From assembly GCA_015065045.1 (NCBI GenBank), contig SVRB01000001.1:1-57871 (forward strand): a stretch of 57,871 bases of DNA, in the 5' to 3' direction. The position numbers and the translations under genes were made by a program. Below the pieces are notes generated by a model that was given only the letters and a program-made list of their open reading frames with translations, ran no database searches and had not been told where the DNA came from. Each line of letters opens with the position of its first letter. Position 1 is the stretch's first letter. Source of the DNA: Oscillospiraceae bacterium. Its GTDB lineage: Bacteria; Bacillota; Clostridia; Oscillospirales; CAG-272. This document shows positions 1 to 9,263 of the stretch, one piece after another.

Positions 1-1022
1 GCACCACCAAGACAAGTAGCAGCTCCACCAAAAGGCTCAATTTCTGTAGGATGGTTATGTGTTTCGTTCTTGAACATCAAAAGCCAATCCTGTTCTTCTC
101 CGTCGATCTCTGCCTTGATCTTTACAGAACAAGCGTTGATTTCTTCGGATTCGTCGAGGTTCTTCAAAACACCCTTCTTCTTGAGGTACTTTGCAGCCAA
201 AGTACCGATATCCATAAGAGTCATAGGCTTATTCTTTCTGCCTGCATAAACCTCTTCTCTCTTTGCAAGGTAGTCCTTGTAAGTATCGGCAATAAACGAA
301 TCCTCTATCTTTACACCGTCAATCTGTGTCAAGAACGTTGTATGACGACAGTGGTCTGACCAATATGAGTCGATAAGACGAAGCTCGGACAAGGTAGGAT
401 CTCTCTTTTCTTCGTCTCTGAAGTATGCAACGCAGAATTCTACGTCGTCTTCATCCATCGCCAAAGCGTATTCCTTTATAAAGCCCTTAAAATCGGGTCT
501 TGTCATATTTACAAAACCGTCGATAGTAGGAACCATATCGGGCATTTCGTGCTTATCCTCAAGAGATGCGGGCATTTCAAATGATGCTTCGCGGCTCTCT
601 ACGGGGTTGATCACATATTTCTTTATGCTTTCAAATTCGTCAGCAGATATATCTCCTGACAAAATGTAAATCTTAGCAGTCTTTACAATAGGTCTGTCGC
701 CCTGTGTAAGAATCTGAATACACTGTGAGCATGAGTCTGCTCTCTGGTCAAACTGTCCGGGTAAATATTCTACCGCAAAAAGCTTGTCTCCCTCTTTGTA
801 TTCAATATCCTCTGTCGCAACGTCTGTCTGCGGCTCGGAAAAAATAGTATATTTTGCCTTTTCAAAAATCTCCTCGCTGATTCCCTCAACGTAATATCTG
901 TTGATAAGTCTGACATTTTCAAGTCCGCCTATCATCAAATTTTCGCGAAGGTCTCTCTTTACGCCGTCCGCTTCAATTCGGTTGTCTTGCTTTCTTTCAA
1001 CAAAAACTCTGAAAACGCTCAT
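1..1022 (-). CDS. purL: Phosphoribosylformylglycinamidine synthase, N-terminal part
   Basis: Cut by the left window edge; about 340 N-terminal residues are visible. The start is an ATG at 1022-1020 preceded by a GAGGGAG ribosome binding site. The protein opens SVFRVFVERK and later reads FKNETHNHPTEIEPFGG, the conserved ATP-binding segment of FGAM synthase. The long region before that segment fits the large single-chain PurL type, which has an N-terminal PurS-like part and a C-terminal glutaminase; the latter lies outside the window. The enzyme converts FGAR, glutamine and ATP to FGAM in purine synthesis. The start overlaps the mtaB stop as ATGA, so the two are translationally coupled. Identification is firm; full length is not visible. 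Confidence 0.93.
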   Translation of the reverse strand, partial: MSVFRVFVERKQDNRIEADGVKRDLRENLMIGGLENVRLINRYYVEGISEEIFEKAKYTIFSEPQTDVATEDIEYKEGDKLFAVEYLPGQFDQRADSCSQCIQILTQGDRPIVKTAKIYILSGDISADEFESIKKYVINPVESREASFEMPASLEDKHEMPDMVPTIDGFVNMTRPDFKGFIKEYALAMDEDDVEFCVAYFRDEEKRDPTLSELRLIDSYWSDHCRHTTFLTQIDGVKIEDSFIADTYKDYLAKREEVYAGRKNKPMTLMDIGTLAAKYLKKKGVLKNLDESEEINACSVKIKAEIDGEEQDWLLMFKNETHNHPTEIEPFGGAATCLGG

Positions 1023-2332
1023 ATTAAATCTCCCTCAGTTATTCTGTCTGTTTCGTTATATTTGCTCAAAACGACTTTCGCTATGCTTCCGCAAAGCGCC
1101 TTATCGCTTCTAACCTTTACGTAAATAAAATTATCTGTATGTCCGTATAAATATCCATCCAGTTCCTTCTCAAACAACACGCTTAATGCCGTCTTGTTTT
1201 CAATAAATCGCTCTATACATCTTTTCTCGGACATATTTGCCATATCCTGCATAATCTTATGCCTTCTTTCCTTTACGTCCGGCATAATCTGTTCTTTCAT
1301 ATCCGCCGCTTCCGTTCCCGGTCTTATTGAATACGAAAATATATGGCTGTTAAGTATATCAAGAGAGTCTATAAACTCTATTGTATCTTTAAAATCTTCA
1401 TCCGTCTCACCCGGAAAACCAACTATAAAGTCCGATCCAAACGTTACGTTCGGTATCATCTCACGCATATACGATACACATCGCTCTATCATTCGCGTGT
1501 TATAACGCCTACGCATAGAATTCAGTATCTTGTCTTTTCCGCTTTGTAATGACAAATGATAATGCGGCATAGGCTTCTTCAGCTTAGACAATCTTTCGAT
1601 TACGTTGTCCTTCAGATAAGCCGGTTCGATAGAACCGAGCCTTATCCTGTCTAACCCGTCTAAATCTTCAAGCCTTTCCAAAAGGTCTATCAAGCTATAT
1701 CCCATTCCGCTTCCGTAAGCCGCCGTTTCAATACCAACTAAAACGATTTCCCTATAGCCGTTTGATACTATCTTCTCAACCTCGGCTATAACCTCTTCAA
1801 TAGGCTTTGACCTCACCCTGCCTCGTGCTTTTGGGATTATGCAATAAGAGCACTTATTATTACAGCCGTCCTCGATCTTCAAAAACGCTCTCGTTCTGTC
1901 CTGCAGAGTCGCTTCCATAGATTCAAATTCCGAATTAAAAGGATCACCTACGTTTATGTGAGGATATCTGCTCTTTTCTCCCGTCACAAGATCTATTGCC
2001 TTTGTTACGATAAGCATCTTGTCTGTCGTTCCGCTGATATAATCAACATTTTCAATATTACTCACATCAGTCGGAAACATCTGTGAATAACAACCACACA
2101 CAAGTATTCTTGCATCGGGATTTGTCTTAATTGCTCTTCTGATGATCTGTCTTGATTTGCGGTCGCTTTCGGCCGTAACGGTACACGTGTTTATTATATA
2201 AACATCACACTTTTCTGAAAAATCGCATATCTCAAATCCGTTCTCAGAAAGCCCGTCCGCTATTGCCTCGCTCTCATACAAATTCACTCGACAGCCAAGC
2301 GTGTATATTGAAGCCTTATATTTCTTGAACAT
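1019..2332 (-). CDS. mtaB: tRNA t6A37 methylthiotransferase
   Basis: Radical-SAM methylthiotransferase of the MiaB/MtaB family, adding a methylthio group to N6-threonylcarbamoyladenosine at tRNA position 37. The N-terminal UPF0004 domain has TLGCRVN (Cys14), INTCTV and a third Cys in VCGCYSQ. The radical-SAM cluster is CNNKCSYC (Cys157, 161, 164), followed by GSDFIVGFPGET and a C-terminal TRAM-like region. TLGCRVN rather than TxGCxxN, together with the absence of RimO features, favours MtaB. A GTG at 2344 would extend it by four residues, but ATG 2332 follows GGAG at proper spacing, giving 437 residues, a normal length. It is cotranscribed with purL and sits in the same window as tsaB and tsaE, which make its t6A substrate. 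Confidence 0.9.
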   Translation of the reverse strand: MFKKYKASIYTLGCRVNLYESEAIADGLSENGFEICDFSEKCDVYIINTCTVTAESDRKSRQIIRRAIKTNPDARILVCGCYSQMFPTDVSNIENVDYISGTTDKMLIVTKAIDLVTGEKSRYPHINVGDPFNSEFESMEATLQDRTRAFLKIEDGCNNKCSYCIIPKARGRVRSKPIEEVIAEVEKIVSNGYREIVLVGIETAAYGSGMGYSLIDLLERLEDLDGLDRIRLGSIEPAYLKDNVIERLSKLKKPMPHYHLSLQSGKDKILNSMRRRYNTRMIERCVSYMREMIPNVTFGSDFIVGFPGETDEDFKDTIEFIDSLDILNSHIFSYSIRPGTEAADMKEQIMPDVKERRHKIMQDMANMSEKRCIERFIENKTALSVLFEKELDGYLYGHTDNFIYVKVRSDKALCGSIAKVVLSKYNETDRITEGDLI

Positions 2333-2361
2333 TACTTTCTCCACATATACTTAATCAATAT

Positions 2362-2390
2362 ATTCTAACATTTTTTCTCGCTTCTGTAAA
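2362..2390 (-). promoter_or_regulatory. Sigma-A promoter of mtaB-purL
   Basis: On the minus strand TTTACA (2390-2385), a 17-base spacer and TAGAAT (2367-2362), about 30 bases ahead of the mtaB start. Both boxes are close to consensus. Confidence 0.6.
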
Positions 2391-2426
2391 CAGATATCTG
2401 CAAATTTTTTTATATTTATTTTTTTC

Positions 2427-2455
2427 TTGCTTTTTTTCTAAAAAATATGTATAAT
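2427..2455 (+). promoter_or_regulatory. Sigma-A promoter of the RluA-type gene
   Basis: TTGCTT (2427-2432), a 17-base spacer and a perfect TATAAT (2450-2455). It is divergent from the mtaB promoter and implies a leader of about 37 bases. Confidence 0.55.
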
Positions 2456-2498
2456 TATTTTGTTATTTTTAATTATTTTTGCAAAAAGGAACAGAAAA

Positions 2499-3455
2499 AT
2501 GCGGACACTTACAGTAAAAGAAAACGATGCGGGACAGAGACTTGATAAATTCCTGAATAAAACTCTCAAAACTCTCCCCACATCCCTTATGTATAAACAG
2601 ATCAGAACTAAAAAAATAAAAGTCAACCGCAAAAGAACCGAACCTAAATATATACTGCAAAACGGTGATACTGTCGAACTCTTTATTGCTGAAGAATTCT
2701 TTGAAAAAGCCTCTGCTAAAGAACCGTTTACACAGTTAAAAGCAAATCTTGACGTAGTATACGAAGACAAAAACATTTTGCTTGCGGACAAACGCTCGGG
2801 GCTTATCGTTCATTCCGACTCAAAAGAAGACACGAACACTCTTATCAATCATATAAAATCATATCTCTACCACAAAGGCGAATACGATCCCGAGAGTGAG
2901 AATTCGTTCGCGCCCGCCCTCTGCAACAGAATTGACAGAAACACCGGCGGAATCGTTATTGCGGCAAAAAATGCTGAAACATTGCGCATATTAAACCAGA
3001 AGATCAAAGACAGAGAGATTACAAAAAAATATCTTCTTGCTGTTCACGGAAGGCTGAATAAACCTACCGGAGTGTTGAAAAACTTTATTCTTAAAGACGA
3101 AAACACAAACACTGTAAAAGTATACGAAAAACAAGTAAAAGGCTCTAAAACAGCCGAAACAAAATACAGAGTTATCGAAGAAAAAAACAATCTTTCGCTT
3201 GTTGAAGCCGAGCTTCTGACTGGGCGAACACATCAGATCAGAGCGCAGTTTTCCTACATCGGTCACCCACTCTTAGGAGACGGAAAATACGGAATCAACA
3301 AAGACGACAGAAAATCGGGATATAAATCTCAAGCACTGTATTCTTACAAAATCGGGTTTGATTTTACTACTGAATCGGGTATTCTTTCCTATCTCAAAGG
3401 CAAATCCTTTGAAGTCAAAAAGAATAATATATATTTTCTCAGAGAATTCAACTAA
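2499..3455 (+). CDS. RluA-family 23S rRNA pseudouridine synthase
   Basis: 318-residue pseudouridine synthase of the RluC/RluD type, isomerising specific uridines of 23S rRNA. Residues about 8-65 form an S4-like RNA-binding domain. The catalytic domain carries NRIDRNTGG with the catalytic Asp at residue 146 and the conserved LLTGRTHQIRAQF motif near residue 240. The open frame extends upstream to 2460, but the ATG at 2499 lies eight bases after AAAAAGGA and matches the family N-terminus. Monocistronic, with its own promoter and a bidirectional terminator shared with the convergent ymxH. The exact target uridine cannot be told from the sequence. Confidence 0.88.
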   Translation: MRTLTVKENDAGQRLDKFLNKTLKTLPTSLMYKQIRTKKIKVNRKRTEPKYILQNGDTVELFIAEEFFEKASAKEPFTQLKANLDVVYEDKNILLADKRSGLIVHSDSKEDTNTLINHIKSYLYHKGEYDPESENSFAPALCNRIDRNTGGIVIAAKNAETLRILNQKIKDREITKKYLLAVHGRLNKPTGVLKNFILKDENTNTVKVYEKQVKGSKTAETKYRVIEEKNNLSLVEAELLTGRTHQIRAQFSYIGHPLLGDGKYGINKDDRKSGYKSQALYSYKIGFDFTTESGILSYLKGKSFEVKKNNIYFLREFN

Positions 3456-3485
3456 AAAAAGAGCTGTAAAAGCAGCTCTTTTTTA
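3454..3485. terminator. Bidirectional terminator
   Basis: GAGCTG / CAGCTC stem flanked by A7 on one side and T6 on the other, usable from both strands. It lies between the convergent RluA-type gene and ymxH. Confidence 0.85.
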
Positions 3486-3776
3486 ATGATATTTTTTCTT
3501 TTTGTTGTCGCAGCAATTAGGGTCGCCAAACGGAAGCTCACCGACGTTTACCAATATTATATCGTCGCCTATCTTATCTATTTTGCACCAAGGAACATTC
3601 ATTCCGTCGCATTTCCCAAACAAGCTTACCTTGTTATCACCCGGAACTATAAGCGACAATATCTTTCCGTCGCAAACGTTAAATTCAATATCTATAACGC
3701 ACCCAAGTCTTCTACCGTCACATATATTTATCACTTCCTTGTTTCTTAAATCAGCTATACAACATCTATCGAACAT
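3483..3776 (-). CDS. ymxH: YlmC/YmxH-family sporulation protein
   Basis: 97-residue PRC-barrel protein of the YlmC/YmxH family, found in spore formers; molecular role unknown. The fold is recognisable from the pattern LRNKEVINICDGRRLG, then a barrel strand region (VIDIEFN, ILSLIVPG) and VPWCKIDKIGDDIILV. The Cys/Lys-rich tail is short. It starts 17 bases after the spoIVA stop with a GGGTGAT ribosome binding site, so it is probably in the spoIVA transcript and expressed in the mother cell. Its stop codon lies inside the bidirectional terminator. Confidence 0.85.
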   Translation of the reverse strand: MFDRCCIADLRNKEVINICDGRRLGCVIDIEFNVCDGKILSLIVPGDNKVSLFGKCDGMNVPWCKIDKIGDDIILVNVGELPFGDPNCCDNKKKKYH

Positions 3777-3793
3777 ATATCACCCGTTTTACT

Positions 3794-5272
3794 CTATAAA
3801 ATTATGCAGATCAAACCACCCGAACCCTCGTTTATAAGCTTCTGCAACGTATCTCCAAACTTAAGTCTTGCCTCATGCGGTATCTGAGAAAGCTTACTGT
3901 TAAGCCCTTCGTTTATAAGATCATATAAACTTGTTCCAAACATATTAGACTCCCATATCTTCTTCGGATCTTCCTCAAATTCTCGAAGCATAAATTTTAC
4001 AAGCTCTTCGGATTGTTGTTCTGTTCCCACTATTGGATTAAGTTCTGTCTGTATCGTTGCCTTTATCATATGAACTGACGGCGCTGACGCTTTTAGTTTT
4101 ACTCCGTAAGACCCTTGTTGTTTTGTCATCTCGGGTTCTTCAAGCTTCAAATCCTCAAGTCTCGGCGTTACAATTCCATATCCCTTTTCTTCCACGTCCT
4201 TCAACGCCTGTTCGACCTTTTCGTACTCCCTCTTTATCCTTGACATTTCTATCATTTGGGAAATAAGCTGTTCTTCATTTTCTATATCAAGCTCGGTCAT
4301 TTCCCCTACTGTCTTATAAAACAAGTCGTTTTGGAGTTCTGAAAATACACTCGCGCTTCCGTTTCCTAAATCAACACCGTTTAGATTTACCGAAAGTATG
4401 TACTCATTTTCTTTTAAAGCGTCAAAAGAAGACTCTATATCTCCCGCCTTATACACCTTATTTGCGCATTCAAGCACGCTATCGGTCAAGCTTTTTCTTA
4501 TTCTATGGTCGTCATCAAGTGCATACACCCAAGACGGCATCTTTACTCTTATTTCACGTACAGGAAACTCGAGCAATACCATCTCAAGTATTCCCTCTAT
4601 ATCTGCCTTATTTAATTCAAGGCAGTTCACCAACGCAACCGGAGCCTTATATTTTTCTTCAAGCTCATATGCCAAAGTTTCGCTCTCGGGTGAATCGGGA
4701 TTTGCTGAATTCAACACGATCACAAACGGCTTATTGATTCTGTGCAACTCCTCGGCAACCCTTTCCTCTGCTTCTACATACGAACTGCGTCCGATCTCGC
4801 CGACCGTTCCGTCCGTTGTAACAAGAACGCCTATCGTAGAATGATCGTTTATTACCTTTCTTGTACCTATTTCTGCCGCTTCATCAAACGGCATCGGCTC
4901 CTCACTCCAAGGAGTCATTACCATTCTCGGACTTCCGTTTTCTATATGGCCCAAAGCCTCCGGAACTATATATCCAACACAATCGACCATTTTAACCTTC
5001 ATAGTTGCATTGTTCCCCAAATTAACCATTACAGCCTCATCTGGAACAAACTTCGGCTCGGTTGTCATAACCGTCTTACCTGCCGCGCTCTGAGGCATTT
5101 CATCTCTTGCTCTCTCCGCCTCATATTCTTCCTTTATATTAGGCAAAACCGCTGTTTCCATAAACTTTCTTATGAAAGTAGATTTTCCCGTTCTTACAGG
5201 GCCCACTACACCTATATATATGTCCCCGCCCGTTCTTGTTGCGATATCATTATAAATACTTGTATCTGTCAT
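3794..5272 (-). CDS. spoIVA: Stage IV sporulation protein A
   Basis: 492-residue SpoIVA, the ATPase that polymerises on the forespore surface and forms the basement layer of the spore coat. An N-terminal GTPase-like fold has Walker A GPVRTGKST (residues 24-32) and a VDCVGY segment in the Walker B region. A long middle region and the conserved C-terminus GGLICIIL, which anchors the protein at the membrane through SpoVM in Bacillus, are both present. Length matches the family. Next to ymxH and behind a sigma-E-type promoter, as expected for a mother-cell gene. Strong evidence that the organism forms endospores. Confidence 0.97.
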   Translation of the reverse strand: MTDTSIYNDIATRTGGDIYIGVVGPVRTGKSTFIRKFMETAVLPNIKEEYEAERARDEMPQSAAGKTVMTTEPKFVPDEAVMVNLGNNATMKVKMVDCVGYIVPEALGHIENGSPRMVMTPWSEEPMPFDEAAEIGTRKVINDHSTIGVLVTTDGTVGEIGRSSYVEAEERVAEELHRINKPFVIVLNSANPDSPESETLAYELEEKYKAPVALVNCLELNKADIEGILEMVLLEFPVREIRVKMPSWVYALDDDHRIRKSLTDSVLECANKVYKAGDIESSFDALKENEYILSVNLNGVDLGNGSASVFSELQNDLFYKTVGEMTELDIENEEQLISQMIEMSRIKREYEKVEQALKDVEEKGYGIVTPRLEDLKLEEPEMTKQQGSYGVKLKASAPSVHMIKATIQTELNPIVGTEQQSEELVKFMLREFEEDPKKIWESNMFGTSLYDLINEGLNSKLSQIPHEARLKFGDTLQKLINEGSGGLICIIL

Positions 5273-5307
5273 ATCTTCTTCCCACTTTCAGATTTTTCTT
5301 TTGGTAA

Positions 5308-5337
5308 TATCTATGCTTTTATCACTCTAAATATGAC
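5308..5337 (-). promoter_or_regulatory. Candidate sigma-E promoter of spoIVA
   Basis: On the minus strand GTCATATT (5337-5330), 14 bases, then CATAGATA (5315-5308), about 36 bases before the spoIVA start. This resembles the sigma-E pattern known from Bacillus (-35 TCATATT, -10 CATACA-T). No sigma-A promoter is seen here. Confidence 0.55.
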
Positions 5338-5366
5338 AGTCTTGTTTTTCAATATCTATAAAACAA

Positions 5367-5399
5367 AAAATAACTTCTGCATCTTGCAGAAGTTATTTT
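5367..5399 (-). terminator. Terminator of potABCD
   Basis: Stem AAATAACTTCTGC / GCAGAAGTTATTT with a five-base loop and a T-run on the minus strand, just after the potD stop. Confidence 0.9.
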
Positions 5400-5404
5400 C
5401 TAAA

Positions 5405-6517
5405 TTACGATTCAATTAAAATATCTTCCCAAAGCTTTTCATAATAACCACGGATCTCGGAAGGAAGATCATGGAAGTACTGTGTCTTGGGCTTCTTATC
5501 TTCGGAAGGATAAAGTATCTCATTACCCTTGAATTCGTATTCTTCGTTATTTACAACGGCAGTATTGGGTGAAGCATAGCAGATATATTCTGCATTTGCA
5601 AGAGCCACCTCGGGTTCAAGCATGAAGTTTATATACATCATAGCTGCTTCATAGTTCTTTGCATTCTTCGGAATACAAATCGAATCCACAAAAATGTTTG
5701 TTCCCTCTTTGGGATATACAAATGCAAGATCTTCATTGTTGCTCTGCATTGTCAAAAAGTCGCCTGCATAATAAGGTGCGATAGCGGCATTTCCGCCCTC
5801 CATCTTGTTAAACACCTGGTCCATTACTCTGCCCTGCAACAACGGGTTCTGTTCCTTAAGCTTTGCAGCTGCTCTATCCCACTCAGCCTTATCTGTTGTA
5901 TTCAAATCAATTCCAAGCAAAAACTGAGATATTGCAAAAGCATCTCTGGGATTGTTGAAAGTAAGAATATTTTCCTTATATTTCTTATCCCACATTACGC
6001 TCCAGCTTGTAGGCGCTTCCTTTACCATTGTGGTATTATAAATAAGACCTACCATACCTACGCTGTAAGGAACGGAATATTCATTGTTTTCATCGAAATA
6101 GAGACCCTTGTATTCATCGTCGATATACTTATAATTAGACAACTTTGTCGTGTCTATCTTCTGAAGCATATTTTCATTCTTAAGTCTTTCGATCATATAA
6201 TCGGAAGGAATTACTATATCGTAAGATACAGCTTCACTCTTCATCTTTGCATACATAGCTTCGTTGCTTTCATAAAGGCTGTAGTTTACCTTTATACCCG
6301 TAAGCTTCTCAAATGCCTTATTTACGTCAAGCGAACCCTCGCTTCCGTCCGAAATATATTCGCCCCAGTTGAATACGTTAATCGTTGTACCCTCGTATTC
6401 ACGGCTATATGTTCCCTCAAGGTTCTTTACTGTATCGTTGGTCTTTCCGCATGACGCCATCACAACCATTGAGCAAACCATTACACATACCAAAAGCAGT
6501 GCTGTAATTTTTTTCAT
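5405..6517 (-). CDS. potD: Spermidine/putrescine ABC transporter, binding lipoprotein
   Basis: 370-residue solute-binding protein of the PotD/PotF family, capturing polyamines outside the membrane. A lipoprotein signal peptide ends in VMASC, with the lipidated Cys at residue 23. NVFNWGEYI follows (residues about 47-55), the family hallmark, and later come DIVIPSDYM and PYSVGMVGLIYN, which line the ligand cleft. Last gene of potABCD, starting one base after potC. Substrate is inferred from family and operon; other polyamines are possible. Confidence 0.93.
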   Translation of the reverse strand: MKKITALLLVCVMVCSMVVMASCGKTNDTVKNLEGTYSREYEGTTINVFNWGEYISDGSEGSLDVNKAFEKLTGIKVNYSLYESNEAMYAKMKSEAVSYDIVIPSDYMIERLKNENMLQKIDTTKLSNYKYIDDEYKGLYFDENNEYSVPYSVGMVGLIYNTTMVKEAPTSWSVMWDKKYKENILTFNNPRDAFAISQFLLGIDLNTTDKAEWDRAAAKLKEQNPLLQGRVMDQVFNKMEGGNAAIAPYYAGDFLTMQSNNEDLAFVYPKEGTNIFVDSICIPKNAKNYEAAMMYINFMLEPEVALANAEYICYASPNTAVVNNEEYEFKGNEILYPSEDKKPKTQYFHDLPSEIRGYYEKLWEDILIES

Positions 6518-7324
6518 TTATTTTCCACCCTTAATCTTTCTTTCTGACTTTTCCTGTACCACGTTTATTACAATAAGCAATACAAGAATAGTTACAAATA
6601 TCAGCGTAGATAATGCATACATATCAGGCTTTACCGTCTTCTTTGTCATCGCAAATATCTTAAGCGGAAGCGTCTGGAAGTCGGCTCCCGTCGTATAATA
6701 GCTTATCACGAAGTCATCAAGTGACAACGTAAACGACATAAGTGCACCAGATATAACACCGGGCATAATTGCAGGCATTACTACCTTAAAAAATGCCTTT
6801 ATCGGTGTGCAGCCCAAATCAAGCGCCGCCTCATACAAATGCACGTCAGTCTGACGGAGCTTTGGCAACACGTTCAATATTACGTAAGGTATGTTAAACG
6901 TTATATGCGCTATCAACAACGTAAAAAAGTTGAGATATTCACTTAATCCCAAAAGCTTACCTGCAAACACAAACAACAACATCAAAGATACACCCGTTAC
7001 AATATCGGGGTTCATCATCGGAAGGTTTGTTACAGTATTCATCGTACTATACAAGTACTTGTTTCTCATCTTGTATAATCCGACAGCCGCTATCGTTCCG
7101 AGAACGGTCGCTATAAATGATGACGCTATCGCCAACACTATCGTATTTCTCAAAGCTTCCATAACGTCGCTCTTTGAGAAAAGCTCGTTATACCACTTTA
7201 ACGAAAAGCCTGTGAATACAGATGTGCTCTTCGATTCGTTAAAGCTGAAAAACACCATTATCAACAGAGGCGCATACAAAAGAACGTAAACGCAAAAATT
7301 AAATATCTTTCCAAACGTCTTCAT
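6518..7324 (-). CDS. potC: Spermidine/putrescine ABC transporter permease
   Basis: 268-residue inner-membrane permease with about six hydrophobic segments and the cytoplasmic EAA loop (YEAALDLGCTPIKAFFKVVMP, near residues 155-175) that contacts the ATPase. SLDDFVISYY in the later transmembrane region is typical of PotC. Its start overlaps the potB stop by four bases (ATGA). It pairs with PotB to form the channel. Confidence 0.92.
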   Translation of the reverse strand: MKTFGKIFNFCVYVLLYAPLLIMVFFSFNESKSTSVFTGFSLKWYNELFSKSDVMEALRNTIVLAIASSFIATVLGTIAAVGLYKMRNKYLYSTMNTVTNLPMMNPDIVTGVSLMLLFVFAGKLLGLSEYLNFFTLLIAHITFNIPYVILNVLPKLRQTDVHLYEAALDLGCTPIKAFFKVVMPAIMPGVISGALMSFTLSLDDFVISYYTTGADFQTLPLKIFAMTKKTVKPDMYALSTLIFVTILVLLIVINVVQEKSERKIKGGK

Positions 7325-8145
7325 ACTACCATACCTCCGTCTTCATCGGAGAACTTATTCATTACCGCCATACTGATGAGTATCATTATCATCAACACAA
7401 GCGATATAGAAGCGCCGAGATTGTAATTATATGAAGTCTGCATCTGTCTTTCAATCGCATCTCCAACGAGTGTTATCTTTCCGTCACCAAGCTTCTGGCT
7501 AATGTAAAACGTACTTACTGACGGAACAAACACCATAGTTATTCCCGACACAACACCGGGTAAACTGAGGGGCATTATTACTCTTCTGAGCTTATTAAAT
7601 CCGTTACAGCCCAAATCCTCGGCTGCCTCAAGCAAAGACGGCTCTATCTTAGACATTACGGTATATATCGGCAATATCATATAAGGCAAATAGTTATACA
7701 CCATACCGAATATAACTGCTCCGGGAGTTCCTATCATCTTTATAGGCTCTATACCAAAAGTTCCAAGAAAATTATTTATAAGTCCGTTTCTTTCAAGAAT
7801 ATTCATCCAAGAATAAGTTCTTATAAGCAAGTTCATCCACATAGGAAGCATTACGAGCATCATCTGAAGTCTTCTTGACATCTCGCTCTGTCTGCTTAAA
7901 AAATATGCAAAAGGATAGCTAATAAGCAACGTTATCACTGTCGCTATCACAGAATACAAAATAGAAATACCGAATATTTCTTTATATTCCTTAAGCTGAA
8001 AAATATTCTCCATTGTAAACGCTCCGCTCTTATCCGTAAAAGCATAATACGCAACAATAAAAAGCGGCACAACGATAAATATTACCGACCATACAGCATA
8101 CGGTGAATTCAAAGCAACCGAACCAAGTCTTTTTCTCTTGTTCAT
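7321..8145 (-). CDS. potB: Spermidine/putrescine ABC transporter permease
   Basis: 274-residue permease with about six membrane segments and the EAA loop LLEAAEDLGCNGFNKLRRV near residue 175. The motif MWMNLLIRTYSW (about residue 100) is characteristic of PotB. Overlaps potA and potC by ATGA junctions, so the four genes are translated as a coupled unit. Confidence 0.92.
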   Translation of the reverse strand: MNKRKRLGSVALNSPYAVWSVIFIVVPLFIVAYYAFTDKSGAFTMENIFQLKEYKEIFGISILYSVIATVITLLISYPFAYFLSRQSEMSRRLQMMLVMLPMWMNLLIRTYSWMNILERNGLINNFLGTFGIEPIKMIGTPGAVIFGMVYNYLPYMILPIYTVMSKIEPSLLEAAEDLGCNGFNKLRRVIMPLSLPGVVSGITMVFVPSVSTFYISQKLGDGKITLVGDAIERQMQTSYNYNLGASISLVLMIMILISMAVMNKFSDEDGGMVV

Positions 8146-9263
8146 TCGTCTACCTCTTCAAGCTCACTCATCTTATCCATTTCATCACTGTATGAGCTGT
8201 AATCACCATATTTACCTGAATATTTTGATTTCTTCATAACGTGAATTGCATCGGGCTCAATATAAAGACCAACAGTATCGCCTACTTTGCTTTCGTCTGT
8301 TGTCTGAATCATCCACTTAAAGCCTTCAACGTCTATAATTATTTCAAAATGTACGCCTCTGAAAAGAACCGACGTTACCTTGCCGACAAGCATTCCCTTT
8401 TCAACCGGTACAATATCAACGTCCTCGGGTCTGATTACCACATCGACAGGCTCGTTTGCTTCAAAGCCCTTATCAAGACAGTCGAACTGCTTTCCTACGA
8501 TAGAAACCTTATAGTCGCTTATCATATTGCCGTCAATAATATTGGATTCACCAATAAAATCGGCAACAAAAGCGTTCTCGGGTTCGTTATATATATCAAT
8601 AGGAGTTCCTATCTGCTGTATCTTGCCCTCGTGCATAACAACAACAGTATCAGATAAAGACAAAGCCTCTTCTTGATCGTGTGTTACATATATAAAGGTT
8701 ATGCCGAGCTTTCTCTGAATGTTCTTAAGCTCGTTCTGCATATCCTTACGAAGCTTCAAGTCAAGCGCTGCCAACGGTTCGTCAAGCAACAACACCTTAG
8801 GCTCGTTTACAACCGCTCTTGCAATCGCAACTCTCTGCTGCTGTCCACCGGACAATTTTGCTACACTTCTCTTTTCAAACCCCTGAAGATTTACAAGAGC
8901 AAGCATTTCCTTAACTCTCTTTTCGATCTCCTTTTCGGGCACCTTGCTAACACGCAATCCGAACGCTATATTGTCATATACGTTATAGTTCGGGAACAAA
9001 GCGTATCTCTGAAATACCGTATTAACAGGTCTTTGATATGGCGGCACGCCATTCTCCGACTTACCGTCAAAAAAAACATCCCCCGTCTGCGGCTCGATAA
9101 ATCCGGCAATTATCCTAAGTGTCGTGGTTTTTCCACAACCTGACTGCCCTAAAAGCGTAACAAATTCCTTGTCCTTTATTGACAAGTTCAAATCGTCAAG
9201 CACTTTTTCTCCATCAAACTCTACGGTGATGTTCTTAAGTTCAATAATGTTTTTAGAATTCAT
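8142..9263 (-). CDS. potA: Spermidine/putrescine ABC transporter ATP-binding protein
   Basis: 373-residue ABC ATPase that powers polyamine import. Walker A GQSGCGKTT (residues 39-47), signature LSGGQQQR (about 140), Walker B VLLLDEPLAALD (about 160), the H-loop THDQEEAL, and a C-terminal TOBE-like domain from about residue 250. The frame stays open to 9329, but ATG 9263 is chosen: it follows AAGGGGG and begins NIIELKNITV like the family, while the upstream stretch is a structured leader. First gene of potABCD. Confidence 0.94.
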   Translation of the reverse strand: MNSKNIIELKNITVEFDGEKVLDDLNLSIKDKEFVTLLGQSGCGKTTTLRIIAGFIEPQTGDVFFDGKSENGVPPYQRPVNTVFQRYALFPNYNVYDNIAFGLRVSKVPEKEIEKRVKEMLALVNLQGFEKRSVAKLSGGQQQRVAIARAVVNEPKVLLLDEPLAALDLKLRKDMQNELKNIQRKLGITFIYVTHDQEEALSLSDTVVVMHEGKIQQIGTPIDIYNEPENAFVADFIGESNIIDGNMISDYKVSIVGKQFDCLDKGFEANEPVDVVIRPEDVDIVPVEKGMLVGKVTSVLFRGVHFEIIIDVEGFKWMIQTTDESKVGDTVGLYIEPDAIHVMKKSKYSGKYGDYSSYSDEMDKMSELEEVDE

